Of a stretch of 64,000 bases of DNA, positions 23,401 through 31,819 are shown piece after piece (position 1 is the first letter of the stretch; every line of letters begins with the position of its first letter). The translations under genes were made by a program, and so were the position numbers. The stretch is taken from the NCBI GenBank assembly GCA_963662175.1, contig OY759226.1, positions 23,854,446-23,918,445 on the forward strand. Reading direction: 5' to 3'. The stretch is from Aradus depressus (Eukaryota; Arthropoda; Insecta; Hemiptera; Aradidae). The notes beneath the pieces are model-generated. The model was not told where the DNA came from, searched no databases, and saw only the letters and a list, made by a program, of their open reading frames with translations.

Positions 23401-23980
23401 TCTTCGCTGGTGCTCAGTGCGATAGACTGAGGAGAGACGGATCGACAAGCATTTTCCACTCTTTGCTGCAGTTCTTCAACTGATGTTGCAGGGTTATGAT
23501 TGGCATAAACGCTGTTTTTCAAATGTTCCCACAAGAAAAAGTCTAACGGAGTTAGATCGGGTGACCGAGGAGGCCAACAGATTCCATTGTTTCAATTTAA
23601 TAATTTCTCATTAACAATTAATGTTTCTTTAGTTAATTCCTCAATTGGTTGGTCTTGTATTCTTTTGTTTATTTCTTCTGTTTTTATCCTTGAGGGATAT
23701 GTCCCACAATAAGAATTATTTTTCATGTTTTGTATGTAATATTACTTGTTACAGGGCGGGTGTAGGTTGGGCGTACCCAATAGATCTTACACTCTGGGAT
23801 ATAAGAAGACGTCTTTCAGAGGCAGGAGTTGTTTTTGATAAAAATAATAAATCTGAAACAATAGAAATTAAAATAAGTGCCATTAACGGTGTAGCAATTC
23901 GTGGTGTGGAGGAGTTTGACGAGTGCGGTATAAACGTATCGAACAAAATTCCAGCGTCTTGGAGCTGGTTCACCAGTTAG
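11278..23980 (+). CDS. Three-exon gene for a small secreted protein of unknown family
   Basis: Exons 11278-11403, 17515-17612 and 23755-23980 join in frame (phase 0, then phase 2) with donors aaa|gtaagt and gg|gtaagt and acceptors ttttag| and ttacag|, giving 149 residues. The protein starts MQSQNTVWTVR, followed by a hydrophobic core ALLILLGLHQVLAV, a clear signal peptide with likely cleavage after VLA. The mature part has only two cysteines (RLGC and DECG) and ends WSWFTS. No domain is recognised. The stretch IEFSYKLKDSSGKTIE with GAGVGWAYPIDL is faintly FKBP-like, but that is not enough to name it. Correct splice sites, preserved frame and a signal peptide across 12.7 kb of transposon-rich DNA argue that it is a real gene. 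A tttatttag at 11262-11270 could be an acceptor for a non-coding 5' exon. A possible AATAAA lies at 24432. Confidence 0.85.
11429..11457 (+). repeat. Poly-C tract next to a splice donor
   Basis: 29 consecutive C bases starting 25 bp after the exon 1 donor. Confidence 0.95.
11666..12757. mobile_element. Non-autonomous DNA transposon with TAA duplication and internal tandem arrays
   Basis: The ends are inverted copies of aggcccggccac[t/a]cagaag followed by gcggtctgtc. The outermost bases are flanked by TAA at 11663-11665 and 12758-12760, a candidate 3-bp duplication of the Harbinger type. The GC-rich interior contains four 36/44-bp units on the left (11683-11850) and about eight 72-bp units on the right (12150-12745). 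Both arrays are variants of the terminal sequence ggcggtctgtcgcggcggga in opposite orientation, so the termini have been multiplied inwards. No transposase. Lies in intron 1. Confidence 0.8.
12150..12745. repeat. 72-bp tandem repeat (about 8 units)
   Basis: The unit is ggcgtcacagtattgcagac ... gccttctgtgt. Because 72 is a multiple of three and the unit happens to lack stops in several frames, long ORFs appear on both strands (for example 24-residue repeats containing MAGSDPAIVAAV). They are repeat artefacts. Confidence 0.92.
12761..13550. mobile_element. MITE-like element with about 140-bp inverted arms
   Basis: Left arm about 12765-12905 (cttaattgctatttttaatg ... tttgaaaaaatttgtctgca) is the imperfect reverse complement of about 13395-13545. 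The interior has a diverged tandem duplication of about 165 bp (13030-13150 versus 13195-13290; shared gacttaaaaattaagt...gacagaccaattt). No ORF. It abuts the preceding element. Confidence 0.7.
13681..13780 (+). mobile_element. SINE head fragment (copy B)
   Basis: Matches the tRNA-like head of copy A (ctcagtggtatgcgtgcttg ... gggttcgaaacccgacc) and breaks off after tttattttatctgg. Confidence 0.85.
13858..13936 (+). repeat. 20-bp minisatellite
   Basis: Four units of the type ctacctttttgtacatac with a gttt/tttt variant that alternates. Confidence 0.85.
14003..14892. mobile_element. Element with 120-bp inverted termini carrying a hammerhead-like motif
   Basis: Left arm about 14005-14130 (attcaaaattctggggatat ... 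catgggggaatcaa) is the reverse complement of about 14770-14892. The right arm reads CTGATGA-T-GATAT gaaat ATATC-GAAAC (from about 14802); the left arm has TAAAC in place of GAAAC. No coding region inside. Inverted terminal repeats with such motifs are known from Penelope-like elements; assignment is an inference. Lies in intron 1. Confidence 0.65.
15138..15618 (-). repeat. Diverged solo LTR, inverted
   Basis: Reads backwards through LTR family landmarks: accacatttcctgtgg, gatgtgcaattttcaagaaa, and aacaaataattgggttta, ending near acatccca. Same family as 2588-3392. Confidence 0.7.
15968..16319 (+). mobile_element. SINE, full length (copy C) with (AACCT)n tail
   Basis: Same family as copy A. 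Perfect 11-bp target duplication tatatttttaa at 15957-15967 and 16320-16330. The tail is aaaacctaacctaacctaac. Confidence 0.95.
16331..16668. other. Intronic DNA between two SINEs
   Basis: CT-rich unique-looking DNA. The 102-residue plus-strand ORF here runs into the next SINE and is not a gene. Confidence 0.5.
16669..17005 (+). mobile_element. SINE, full length (copy D)
   Basis: Same family, with a perfect 12-bp target duplication aacatcgactca at 16657-16668 and 17006-17017. Short tail (aaaacct). Confidence 0.95.
17515..17612 (+). CDS. Exon 2 of the secreted-protein gene
   Basis: Begins after a poly-T-rich acceptor ttttag at 17514 and encodes LKDSSGKTIEKV ... DKILI plus two bases of a glycine codon, then the donor gtaagt at 17613. 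The frame joins perfectly to exons 1 and 3. Confidence 0.85.
17556..18077 (+). repeat. Tandem duplication of the 3' part of exon 2 and its donor, joined by a GGGA minisatellite
   Basis: 17556 to about 17745 (aggtactgagttgttacttg through the donor and intron to ggtcatttggctaggg) is repeated at 17873-18060, 317 bp downstream. The copies are separated by a pure GGGA/GGA tract (17744-17872), and the same tract starts again after the second copy (18053-18077). The second copy has the last 57 exon bases and an intact gtaagt donor but no exon 5' part or normal acceptor. Confidence 0.92.
18192..18239 (-). mobile_element. Left end of a Tc1/mariner-type element (split)
   Basis: acagggtgtcctttttagat and following is the kind of terminus common in insect mariner-like elements. 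It is interrupted at 18239 by the Jockey insertion and resumes at 23037. Confidence 0.6.
18344..20095 (+). pseudogene. Jockey ORF1 (Gag), interrupted
   Basis: The N-terminal part (18344-19009) is a Ser/Pro/Lys-rich 221-residue stretch, ending out of frame shortly before VIIRGVPYS. The C-terminal part resumes near 19601 and holds three zinc knuckles: CTNCQLYGHTKNFC, CVKCAQDHHFTNC and CVNCQGNHTANYRGC. In Jockey Gag these bind RNA and follow an RRM-like region. That middle region is largely missing and replaced by the fragment at 19060-19600. Confidence 0.88.
19060..19600 (-). mobile_element. 3' end of a second LINE nested in Jockey ORF1
   Basis: On the minus strand the ORF 19614-19339 contains CSCGGVETAEHVVLECPLY, the Cys/His tail motif of R1/I-like and Jockey-like ORF2 proteins. 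A GC-rich 3' UTR and a poly-A tail follow (the T run at 19059-19072 on the plus strand). It is 5'-truncated. No clean target duplication is seen and Jockey sequence is missing at the junction. Confidence 0.85.
20126..22938 (+). pseudogene. Jockey ORF2 (endonuclease-reverse transcriptase), multiply broken
   Basis: 20126-21217 encodes an APE-type endonuclease: ILNWNADGL, CITETHL, AGDLNSKNQIWG and a DSDHVPV end motif. An in-frame TGA at 21215 follows NLW, and the same frame continues to the RT fingers (SSYRPISLLNTLSKLFERVI). A 133-bp direct duplication (21623-21755 / 21756-21888) then shifts the frame. RT continues as FLDVAAALDSVWHDGLIY, then after another shift SGVPQGEILSPILFN and YADDTMLVF. 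The C-terminal region VRYLGIHFDTKLTW ... RPLLTYACPVWLG ends with a stop near 22936. Confidence 0.92.
23037..23590 (-). pseudogene. C-terminal end of a Tc1/mariner-type transposase and its 3' UTR
   Basis: The minus strand from about 23585 reads CWPPRSPDLTPLDFFLWEHL, the block with the last catalytic Asp, then KNSVYANHNPATSVEELQQR and on to a stop near 23340. The 300 bp between this and the Jockey are the rest of its 3' UTR, whose end is at 18192-18239. The N-terminal two thirds of the transposase are absent. Confidence 0.82.
23755..23980 (+). CDS. Exon 3 of the secreted-protein gene (terminal)
   Basis: The acceptor gttacag ends at 23754. The exon encodes GAGVGWAYPIDLTLWDIRRR through WSWFTS and TAG. 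A polypyrimidine-like stretch precedes it. The upstream open frame back to 23645 is intronic. Confidence 0.85.
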
Positions 23981-24640
23981 ATTTTCTTTCTTCTCATTTC
24001 AGCGGCTCAAGTTTTCTATTTAATTTTTTTTTTTTTAAATATTAATTGTTATTCAGCTCTTTACATCTCAACTTTCAAGTCATATTAAAACGTTTATATG
24101 TTGCAAAAGAGAGTTTAAAAGAAAATGTTTGTTAAACAATTTCGTTTCACCAAACTTCTTGAAATTAGTTCATGAGTAATCTTCTTAACTTATCTAACCC
24201 CACTGTGCAATGGAGTCTATAAATTAAATAATAATAATTTGTTGATTTTTGTGACTTTTACAACATGTAATTATGTCAAAGTGATGTTAAAATTTAGTAA
24301 ATTCAATAGTCTAACTCATATTTAATTTTTACTAATCCTGATTACATATACTATATATTATTCATTGGATTAATTAAGTAAATAGACTTGTTTAATTATT
24401 TAATATTATTAATTAAAATAATAATAATAATAATAAAGAGTCGTTGTATTCCTGATGTTCAGAAATTTCTTTCACTTCTTCCTTTATCAATTGAATTGAA
24501 ATTGAATCTTTTCCTCTTTTATAGGAACATAACTCTTCTCAAATTGGAAAAGTTTTTGTAAATAAGAAGACGGGCGTAAACAGAAAGGGCAGATTTTAGC
24601 AAAAATAATCCTTTTTGGGTTGTTTAAGTAAATTGTTAAG
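23981..24640. other. Likely 3' UTR and downstream DNA of the secreted-protein gene
   Basis: AT-rich, no ORF. A candidate AATAAA is at 24432-24437 within a TAA run, so it may be fortuitous. Confidence 0.45.
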
Positions 24641-24762
24641 TCATATATAATAATATAATATTATTATATAATATAATATTATTATATTATATAATATTAC
24701 CTATTATATTATATAATATTATTATATAATATTATTATATTATATTATTATTATATTACTGT
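24641..24762. repeat. Palindromic AT tract
   Basis: Almost pure A/T built of ataatatta-type units that are self-complementary over more than 100 bp; likely to extrude cruciforms. Confidence 0.85.
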
Positions 24763-25185
24763 ACAACTATTTGTTGAATAACCCAATCAATAGGCTTATG
24801 ACTGAAGATAATAATTGAGGTAGATTGGTTCCATGACAGCCATAATAAAATAAAGAGTGATATTACTAGTGTCCTCGTAAATTATACTAATCTTATTGTT
24901 AGTGATAATGTATGAATTATACTAGTCTTATTGTTAGTGATAAGGTATGAATTATACTAGTCTTATTAGGCCAGTCGTCCATTGGGACCGGAAAGTTGCG
25001 AAAAGTAACGAAATCAGTTCGTCAGAATTCGGTCGAAAATGCACGAACGATCCAAACATGTGGCAAGGTGGGGGACCGCGTCCACTAGACCCGTATCGTT
25101 CGTCTGTTTTCGGCCGAACAGGTGCGAAGTGATCCCATTCTGCTGGGATTTTACGGACGAACAGGTGCGAACGAGCTAAAAAAAC

Positions 25186-25318
25186 ATGGACTGTGAAAAG
25201 TTAATTTTGCTTGTGCAAGAAAGAAAATACCTGTGGGACCAAAGGGAAAGCAATTATCACATGCGGAATGTACAAAAACAATTGTGGAGGGAGGTTTCAA
25301 CTGAAATGAAATTACCAG
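25186..25318 (+). pseudogene. MADF-domain first exon of the Harbinger accessory protein
   Basis: MDCEKLILLVQERKYLWDQR, then ESNYHMRNVQKQLWREVSTE, is the first half of a MADF (Myb/SANT-like) DNA-binding domain with the usual Trp spacing. It ends at a consensus donor (CCAG|gtagga at 25318/25319). In Harbinger elements this protein helps the transposase enter the nucleus and bind the ends. The second half is missing. Confidence 0.75.
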
Positions 25319-25524
25319 GTAGGAACGTTATATTATTTATTTCACAACATTACAATTTTTATTATTTTCTATCATTATTTTCGTTTCTCATTTTATTGTT
25401 TTTTATGAATTCGTTCCTCATTCATTTTTATCTATTATTTTATGAATGTTTAATAATAACTTAAACCAGGAATAGTACATAAAACAAGGGAAGTTGGATA
25501 TAATAGGTAGCTACTTTCCTAATC

Positions 25525-25814
25525 TTATCTGTAGTTAACCAAATAAGTTTTTAAAGTTTCTCTGACTTCACATGCTCTTGAAGCACTTCTATTATTACCT
25601 AAAGTAGTAAATCTGTTGCCTCTATTATTAGTTATCGAAACATTATCACTTGCTTGAGGCTGAAATGGTCCAAACTCTTCTCTTTTTTCGAAAATGGAAT
25701 TCACCCACATTTCCCGTCTACTTCTATATCGCCTCGTCGATAAATCAAAGGTGATAATTCCAATGCTAAAAATTCGTCGTCAGAATCTTCGGAAAAACCG
25801 TTCCGAAGAGCCAT
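25525..25814 (-). pseudogene. Harbinger transposase N-terminal exon, frameshifted
   Basis: From an ATG at 25814 on the minus strand: MALRNGFSEDSDDEFLALEL, then after a shift RRYRSRREMWVNSIFEKREE and FGPFQP. This is the acidic leader and the WV-x-I-x-R-x-x-x-G-x-F start of HARBI1-like transposases. Compare the better-kept exon at 28739-29046. Confidence 0.75.
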
Positions 25815-25971
25815 CCCGTCTACGCATTCGGACGTACTGAGTGGATCAATGGACGATCGGCATTCGGACGAACGGCTTCGTCCGATTTCGTTGCTTCGCA
25901 GTTCGCAACTTTCCGGTCCCAGTGGACGACTAGGCTTATTGTTAGTGATAAGGTATGAATTATACTAGTCA

Positions 25972-26423
25972 TGAAACAGAATATTACACTATAATACCTT
26001 TGGTATAATTGTTCATAGTTGTTTCGCCTCTTTCCACCCTAAATCAGATGAAATTACTGGGCCGTATATTAAGACTCTACGAAGGTGGCATTTCTAACTA
26101 AGTGCGGCCCTTGAGGTCCTCACGGCAAACTTCCCAGCATGATAATGATAATATTACAAAGTATGCATTTTATTCAGTACACAATTATTTATTCATTTAG
26201 TTGAATTTAATCTGTACATAGATTTTTAATTGATATGCAAATACACATAGGTCACATCCTTTTTGTCGACATGTTGTAAGTTCAATATATGCGACCACTA
26301 ACTAATTCAATGTACACCTCACAATGAATAATTTGAAACTGAGAGCCTTGACTGGTAACCGACCATACGAATGGAAAGGGATTCTGTGCAAAAATCCAAT
26401 GAACAAATTACATTCATAGACAC
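25972..26423. other. Intergenic DNA, nothing recognised
   Basis: No coding region or repeat supported. Confidence 0.5.
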
Positions 26424-26425
26424 TA

Positions 26426-27675
26426 GGGTGGTCCTTAAAGTGAAAAAGTTGAAATTTTAAAACGTGCTCCCCCTAGGTCGAAAGTACTTCCCGAGAAAAC
26501 ATATTGAATAACCCGTCCCCCATCGAGGTTGAATTTTAAATGGGATTTAACATGGCTTTCAAAGTTTTCTTCAGTCGATCGATTACTGAGCCGTTGATTT
26601 CCATTGTTTTAAGTTAGAAAATGGTACTCAGGGGTTTTCGGGGTCGCTGAAGCAGAATATGATGTTAAAAACTCATTTTAATACATGCCAGCTGTCAAAA
26701 AACCTGTCATTATCATTTACTTTTTTCATAATCACGGTTTTTTTAGTATTATCAGTATCTAAAAAAAATGTCTACTAGTTTCGATTAAAAAAATGTAACG
26801 AAAACATTTTTCGATATTTAATCAATTTCTAAAAATAATGTTCACACTTGACAATGAGCTGTCAACAGATTTTGTATTTTAAAGAATTTTTATTGTATAT
26901 TACAATATTTGGTTATATGATGAATAGTATTGTAATAAAAGTGTTTTAATTTGTATATCAGTAATAACTGGTATAGAAATTTTATAATAAAACAACATCA
27001 CGTGTTTATTTTCTTTATTGAAAAAAAGAAGGTTTTTGTTTTTGTTCTTTGCAGATTAAAACAAATTCATTTCGTGCATTTATCTTACTGTCACTACAAT
27101 TATCGCTCTTATTTCACATTCTAGAATTGTTTTTCACGATACTCGTTCACAATTTGTAATCGATTTGCAATCACATAATATCGATGTTTTATCGATGTTT
27201 CAGCTCATTGTCGACAGCTGTCAAGTGTGAAAATTATTTTTAGAAATTGATTAAATATCGAAAAATGTTTTCGTTACATTTTTTTAATCGAAACTAGTAG
27301 ACATTTTTGTTTAGAAACTGATAATATTCAAAAAACCGTTATTATGAAAAAAGTAAATGATAATGACAGGTTTTTTGACAGCTGGCATGTATTAAAATGA
27401 GTTTTTAACATCATATTCTGCTTCAGCGACCCCCAAAACCCCTGAGTACCATTTTCTAACTTAAAGCGATGGAAATCAACGGCTCAGTAATCGATCGACT
27501 GACGAAAACTTTGAAACCCATGTTAAATCCCATTTAAAATTCAACCTCGATGGGGGACGGGTTATTTAATATGTTTTCTCGTTTTTTCGGCGCCAAAAAT
27601 TTTTTTTTGGGAACTACTTTCGACCTAGGGGGAGCACGTTTTAAAATTTCAACTTTTTCACTTTAAGGACCACCC
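26426..27675. mobile_element. Long-TIR transposon of Tc1/mariner type (1250 bp)
   Basis: Inverted arms of about 430-470 bp: 26426 to about 26865 (gggtggtccttaaagtgaaa ...) and about 27205-27675 as reverse complement. They are flanked by TA on both sides (26424-26425, 27676-27677). The right arm has a short extra block near 27585-27615. The spacer is about 340 bp with no transposase. Confidence 0.9.
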
Positions 27676-27714
27676 TAATAGACATACACGTTAGTTCTTA
27701 GCAAACAAATATTG

Positions 27715-28035
27715 AGTGTCTGCCACGTCAAACTGAATTCATCGAAAAATTGAGATCCCTTATACAGCTAACAAAGCTCTTTTTTAGAATTAGGCTTCCC
27801 TCATAGAAGTACATGGAAAAAATAATTTGATTTTTTTTTTTTTTCATGAAGCGAGTTCGGATAATTGAACGTTCGTATATACGAGTACAACGTAGTTCTG
27901 AGAGTGACTTTCTTATACCCGGTAGTAAATAATTTGTAGAAGGGGGGGGGGGGAGTGATCTGTAAGAGCGGTTCTTGTCCTGTAACGGCCACATATATTT
28001 TATTTTCATATTTTTTTAAATACTATAAAAACTAC
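27715..28035. repeat. Dispersed repeat block
   Basis: The part around 27895-28015 (tctgagagtgactttcttat ... agtgatctgtaagagcgg ... aacggccacatatattttat) is a diverged direct relative of 30690-30850 and, inverted in part, of 34490-34620. No coding sense found. Confidence 0.55.
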
Positions 28036-28234
28036 CTATGGGCGATTCTCTGTAAACTCGTAATGGCCCATTCAAACTCTGTCCTGGCATATTTTTTTAG
28101 AATTTTCTTAAAAATATAATAGTATTGCTCAGGAAAGCAACTGTTACTTTTAGTACACAAGAGGGCCAATTGAATTTATATGTATTTTTAAAGTTATTTT
28201 AGATTTTCTGATAAATCGCGACAGGGGACTGTTA

Positions 28235-29289
28235 GGGTACGTTTATACCGAAGATGCATCGATGATGGAGGTGGAGGTGGAGGTCGCGGTCGATACCTCG
28301 ATGTCATATCAAACTACCGCTTCTGAATGTGAGTGTTCATGGTAAGGATGCCCGATGGCTTTCACCCTCGCGGCTCACATGGATCCCTAATGCGATGTCG
28401 ATGGTAAAACAAAATAGTTTGTTTTTTCATCGATGTAGCGATGTGCTGATTGGTCCTCCCTGACTGCACAATGCGCATGCTCAACCCACTTGTCAAAATA
28501 TTTTATTTGTTGACGTTTAACCTAACCTCATAGTAGTTTTATCAAACTTTTTTTATTAATAATAAATTTATTAATAATAATTATTATTAAAAAGTGATAG
28601 TGAACTAGAGTCACTTACTCGTATACTGGACGAATACATTTAAAATGTATTTTTTATACTGCCGAAGAGGCTTATTTTAATAACTAATTGTCTAAAAATA
28701 TTGTAAAATAAATATAATTTCATGAAATGTGTACGTACCTAATTGTTACCACCAATCTCTCCTCAGCCAAAATTGGATTTATGTGTAAGTTGTTGTACTT
28801 TTCGATACTTAGTTGCTTCTCAACTAACAACATAATATAATTAAATGTCTCAAGTTCCATCCTCTTATATTCATGAAATCTATCAGGGTACCTTTTAAGT
28901 TGTTGAAATAAGGTGTGGTATTCGCCAAATTGTTGTCTTGCAGCATTTATTGGGTGAACCCTATATGAACCTTTAGAAATATTCGAAATTATCCACCACT
29001 TTGTGGCAACTGAAAGTTCATCACTATCATCACTTTCACTGTTCATACTACTGTTTATATATTGAAACAAACGTTTTTTTTAGCTTTATATGCTTTTGTT
29101 AGTTAAAGTTTTTTAGTTTTGGGGAAAAATAAACAGACCAGGGATAGGTTTCAGGAAGTCAAGGTTATATTGCAACGTCAATGTTCACCTCCTTGGTATG
29201 AACACCGGACATCCACTTGAAACATCGACCTCTATGAAGACCGCGACCTCCACCTCCATCATCGATGCATCTTCGGTATAAACCTACCC
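28235..29289. mobile_element. Harbinger deletion derivative 2 (1055 bp)
   Basis: Termini ggGTA[C/G]GTTTATACCGAAG continuing as atgcatcgatgatggaggtg in inverted orientation. TTA target duplication at 28232-28234 and 29290-29292. Carries one transposase exon on the minus strand. Confidence 0.92.
28739..29046 (-). pseudogene. Harbinger transposase first exon
   Basis: MNSESDDSDELSVATKWWII ... RQQFGEYHTLFQQLKRYPDR and FHEYKRMELETFNYIMLLVE, then EERLVVTI, matches the N-terminus of HARBI1-like transposases, ending at a good donor AG|gtacgt (28738). The DDE exons are deleted. The reading frame is intact, so loss was by deletion rather than slow decay. Confidence 0.85.
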
Positions 29290-29574
29290 TTAGATGCAAC
29301 AGGGGAGCAGCTGCTTCTAAGTTTTCTTCCGATTCAGAATCCGTAAACACTTCTTCTACTGTCAATTCGGATTTTAGGTCAAAGTTGATACTGCCTATCT
29401 TATAAAGCTCACAAGATTCGCTGTTTCAAAAGCAGCTGAGACTTTTCATTGTTAGGGTTTTACATTTTGTCGGCAGGCCGAGGATGAAACTGGAATAAAG
29501 ACCTGCGACCTGCGATCTGGTGCATATTTAAGGTGCCTTTGAAAGACTTCTGACCGGACGCTTCCTCTTCAACT

Positions 29575-29908
29575 TTAATGAATAGAACATTAAAACAATC
29601 TTAAGAACTAAATTCTTAAACTAATTCAGTTTTGTTTTATATTTTGGGCATTTTGTTTAAAATTTAAGTTATATAATTCTGGGCAGCAATCATTACATAT
29701 AAACGAGTAAAAGTACCTTCTTTTTGGATCAATAGCACCAACACATCACTTAAATTCAGTTCACCACTTCTTTTAGCCTAAAAAATCACCACTGTAATTT
29801 TTACACAGCTCGCCGCCATCGCTAGGCCTCGACTTCTTCACCACACCATTCATTGTTTATTGTTTTTAACTTAAAATTTTAATGTGTGTATTTTATACAT
29901 CACATGCC
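29575..29908 (-). repeat. 5' half of a solo LTR, inverted
   Basis: The reverse complement runs from gtgatgtataaaatacacac through gatccaaaaagaaggtac to ttaagaatttag, parallel to 9735-10470. It is the family of the 2588-7695 element. Confidence 0.8.
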
Positions 29909-30649
29909 AGGCAGGGGACTGTGTATTTTGGTTTAGTTTCAAAATATTTACAAAACTATTGAAACATGATTCGATACGAAGCTACCGACAAATTTGGACA
30001 CGAATCACAGACATATAGACAATTTATATAAATATTTAATCTAATTAACATTATTAAAATCACTTAACAGAGGACTGTATGTCGCAACGACCAACACGCA
30101 TACTCACACCACAATTGCGCTCGGACACTTAACAAAAAGGCGGCCTGGCGCCGTTCTCGGCAGTGTTACTAACTTTACACTAGTTGCGTTTCATTTCAAG
30201 CTAAAAAATGTTTGTAAACATAACAGATTTTTTCTATTTTAGGTTTAAATTTTTGACAGGGGACTGTCTAAGAAAACTTCGGATAACATTAACATGACAT
30301 TATTACATTTAAAAAATAAGAAACTACATCTTGTTTTATGACATAAATTAAATTAATTATTCTATTTTTAGATATGAACTGCAAAATTTATTTAATGTTC
30401 ATAGTTTTTTTTTGAAATATTATCCTAAAATGGGAATCCGTGAAATGGGACAGCCAGGGGATTGCGTTTTTAGGGCTTCAATATTTTTTAGAAAAAAAAG
30501 TAAAATTGCTATCGTTATAAATATAATAGCACTATAAAGTTCAGCGTTTAATTTAAATTAAGAGGCATAATTATATTTCTATGCTTTATTATTTTTTTAA
30601 AACTCGGTCCGGACAGCCGTTTACGAGTTTACAGAGAATCGCCGCTATA

Positions 30650-30906
30650 AAAAAAATGTGATGTGGCCTTTCTTATACCACCATGTAATCCTGAGATTAG
30701 ACATTCTTTTACCCAGTAAAGCCAGTATGAAAAAATTATGAGAAGAAAGGGGAGAGGGGACTGATCTGTAAGCATGGTTGGTATAAGAATGTTGGAATAC
30801 CATGGTTGGTATAAGAATGTCCGTTAATGGCCACATTACTTATATTTTATTTTTTTCAATCATTTTTCAAAAAAAAAAAAGAAAAACTACTAATAATAAA
30901 ACTATA
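30650..30906. other. Dispersed repeat block next to a SINE
   Basis: Diverged relative of 27895-28015; contains the direct repeat atggttggtataagaatgt (about 30774 and 30802). Confidence 0.55.
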
Positions 30907-31246
30907 GGTTAGGTTTTATGACTCATGCCCGGGCTTTAACTACGAGGTCATATCGCCTACTACCAGAGCGCTCTTTCGTCACTCTGGTGGACATGAGCCC
31001 GACTCTACTGTGGGAGTCCTAAATTTTGCCTACCCTAAATTTTTATTCATCTAGGGTAGGGATCTTTAACGAGTACCTGACATCGTACAGGCTCGGAACC
31101 ATCGCTTAACGTCCCATCCGAAGGACGGCCTGCTTAAGTTTATTTTACCTCCCAGATAAAATAAACTAAGGGCCTCGGTAGGGCTACGAACCCACGACCT
31201 TGAGCTCAGAAGTCAAGCACGCTTACCACTGAGCTAACGGCGCCCC
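30907..31246 (-). mobile_element. SINE, full length (copy E), minus strand
   Basis: Same family as copy A, inverted. Perfect 13-bp target duplication taataaaactata at 30894-30906 and 31247-31259. The tail (ggttaggtttta on the plus strand) is the AACCT type. Confidence 0.95.
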
Positions 31247-31327
31247 TAATAAAACTATATTTTAAAGTTTATTGCTATGAGTTGCAATTTAAGCATTACT
31301 CATTGTTAGTTATATCACCTTATAGAT

Positions 31328-31811
31328 CAGGAGTGGCCAACCTGCCTTGAGTAATTTTATGGCCCGCGAGATTTATCACAATTTTACAAAATATATATCT
31401 ATATATTTTTTTAAATTTATTTTTATAACACACTTGAGAAATCTAGCACTAAAAGTTGTGAGCGCTTTTGGACCAACTTACACCTGCGAATCGTTTTTTT
31501 TTTTTTTTCGAAAATGATATAGATCACGCTTAACGGACGAAAACCTGCAACATCAATTACGATGCGCAAATACACCCATTGAGATCGATTTGCAAAAGCT
31601 AAGTGAAAGAGTTGAGAAACAAATATCTCACAAATTAAATATTATTCGATCCTTTCATTATTATATTATCTATGTTTATATGTATGAATAATAATAATTC
31701 ATTCTGTTTTAAAAACAGTTTTGTAGTGGGTTCAAATCTAATATGGGGATATATAATTTTATATGAGGCCCGCGGGATTATAATGCATTTACAAAGTGGC
31801 CCACAACCCTA
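31328..31811. mobile_element. hAT-like MITE (484 bp)
   Basis: Begins caggagtggccaacc and ends gtggcccacaaccctat, with paired tatggcccgcg / gaggcccgcggga subterminal motifs in inverted orientation. Flanked by an 8-bp duplication ttataga[t/c] (31320-31327, 31812-31819; one mismatch). The TIRs are imperfect. Confidence 0.7.
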
Positions 31812-31819
31812 TTATAGAC

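Larger units (their letters stand above)
24969..25935. mobile_element. Harbinger deletion derivative (967 bp)
   Basis: Terminal inverted repeats G[G/C]C[C/T]AGTCGTCC continue as gggaccggaaagttgcgaa on both sides. 3-bp target duplication TTA at 24966-24968 and 25936-25938. It retains the first exon of each of the two genes typical of PIF/Harbinger elements, facing each other: a MADF/Myb-like exon at the left and a transposase exon at the right. The catalytic exons are deleted. Confidence 0.9.
24891..25971 (+). repeat. 36-bp minisatellite split by a Harbinger insertion
   Basis: Units of cttattgttagtgataagg plus tatgaattatactagt begin near 24891, 24927 and 25935. The third unit starts cttatta at 24963, is cut by the Harbinger element, and its duplicate continues at 25936. 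Confidence 0.85.
28040..30644. mobile_element. DNA transposon with CTAT target duplication, host of a nested Harbinger
   Basis: 23-bp terminal inverted repeat ggcgattctctgtaaactcg(taa) at 28041-28063 and 30621-30643, flanked by CTAT at 28036-28039 and 30645-30648. The interior has several caggggactg motifs (28222, 29922, 30257), a Harbinger at 28235-29289 and an inverted LTR fragment at 29575-29908. A short minus-strand open stretch (ELTVEEVFTDSESEENLEA, about 29365-29300) is cut by the Harbinger. The superfamily is not recognised. Confidence 0.75.
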
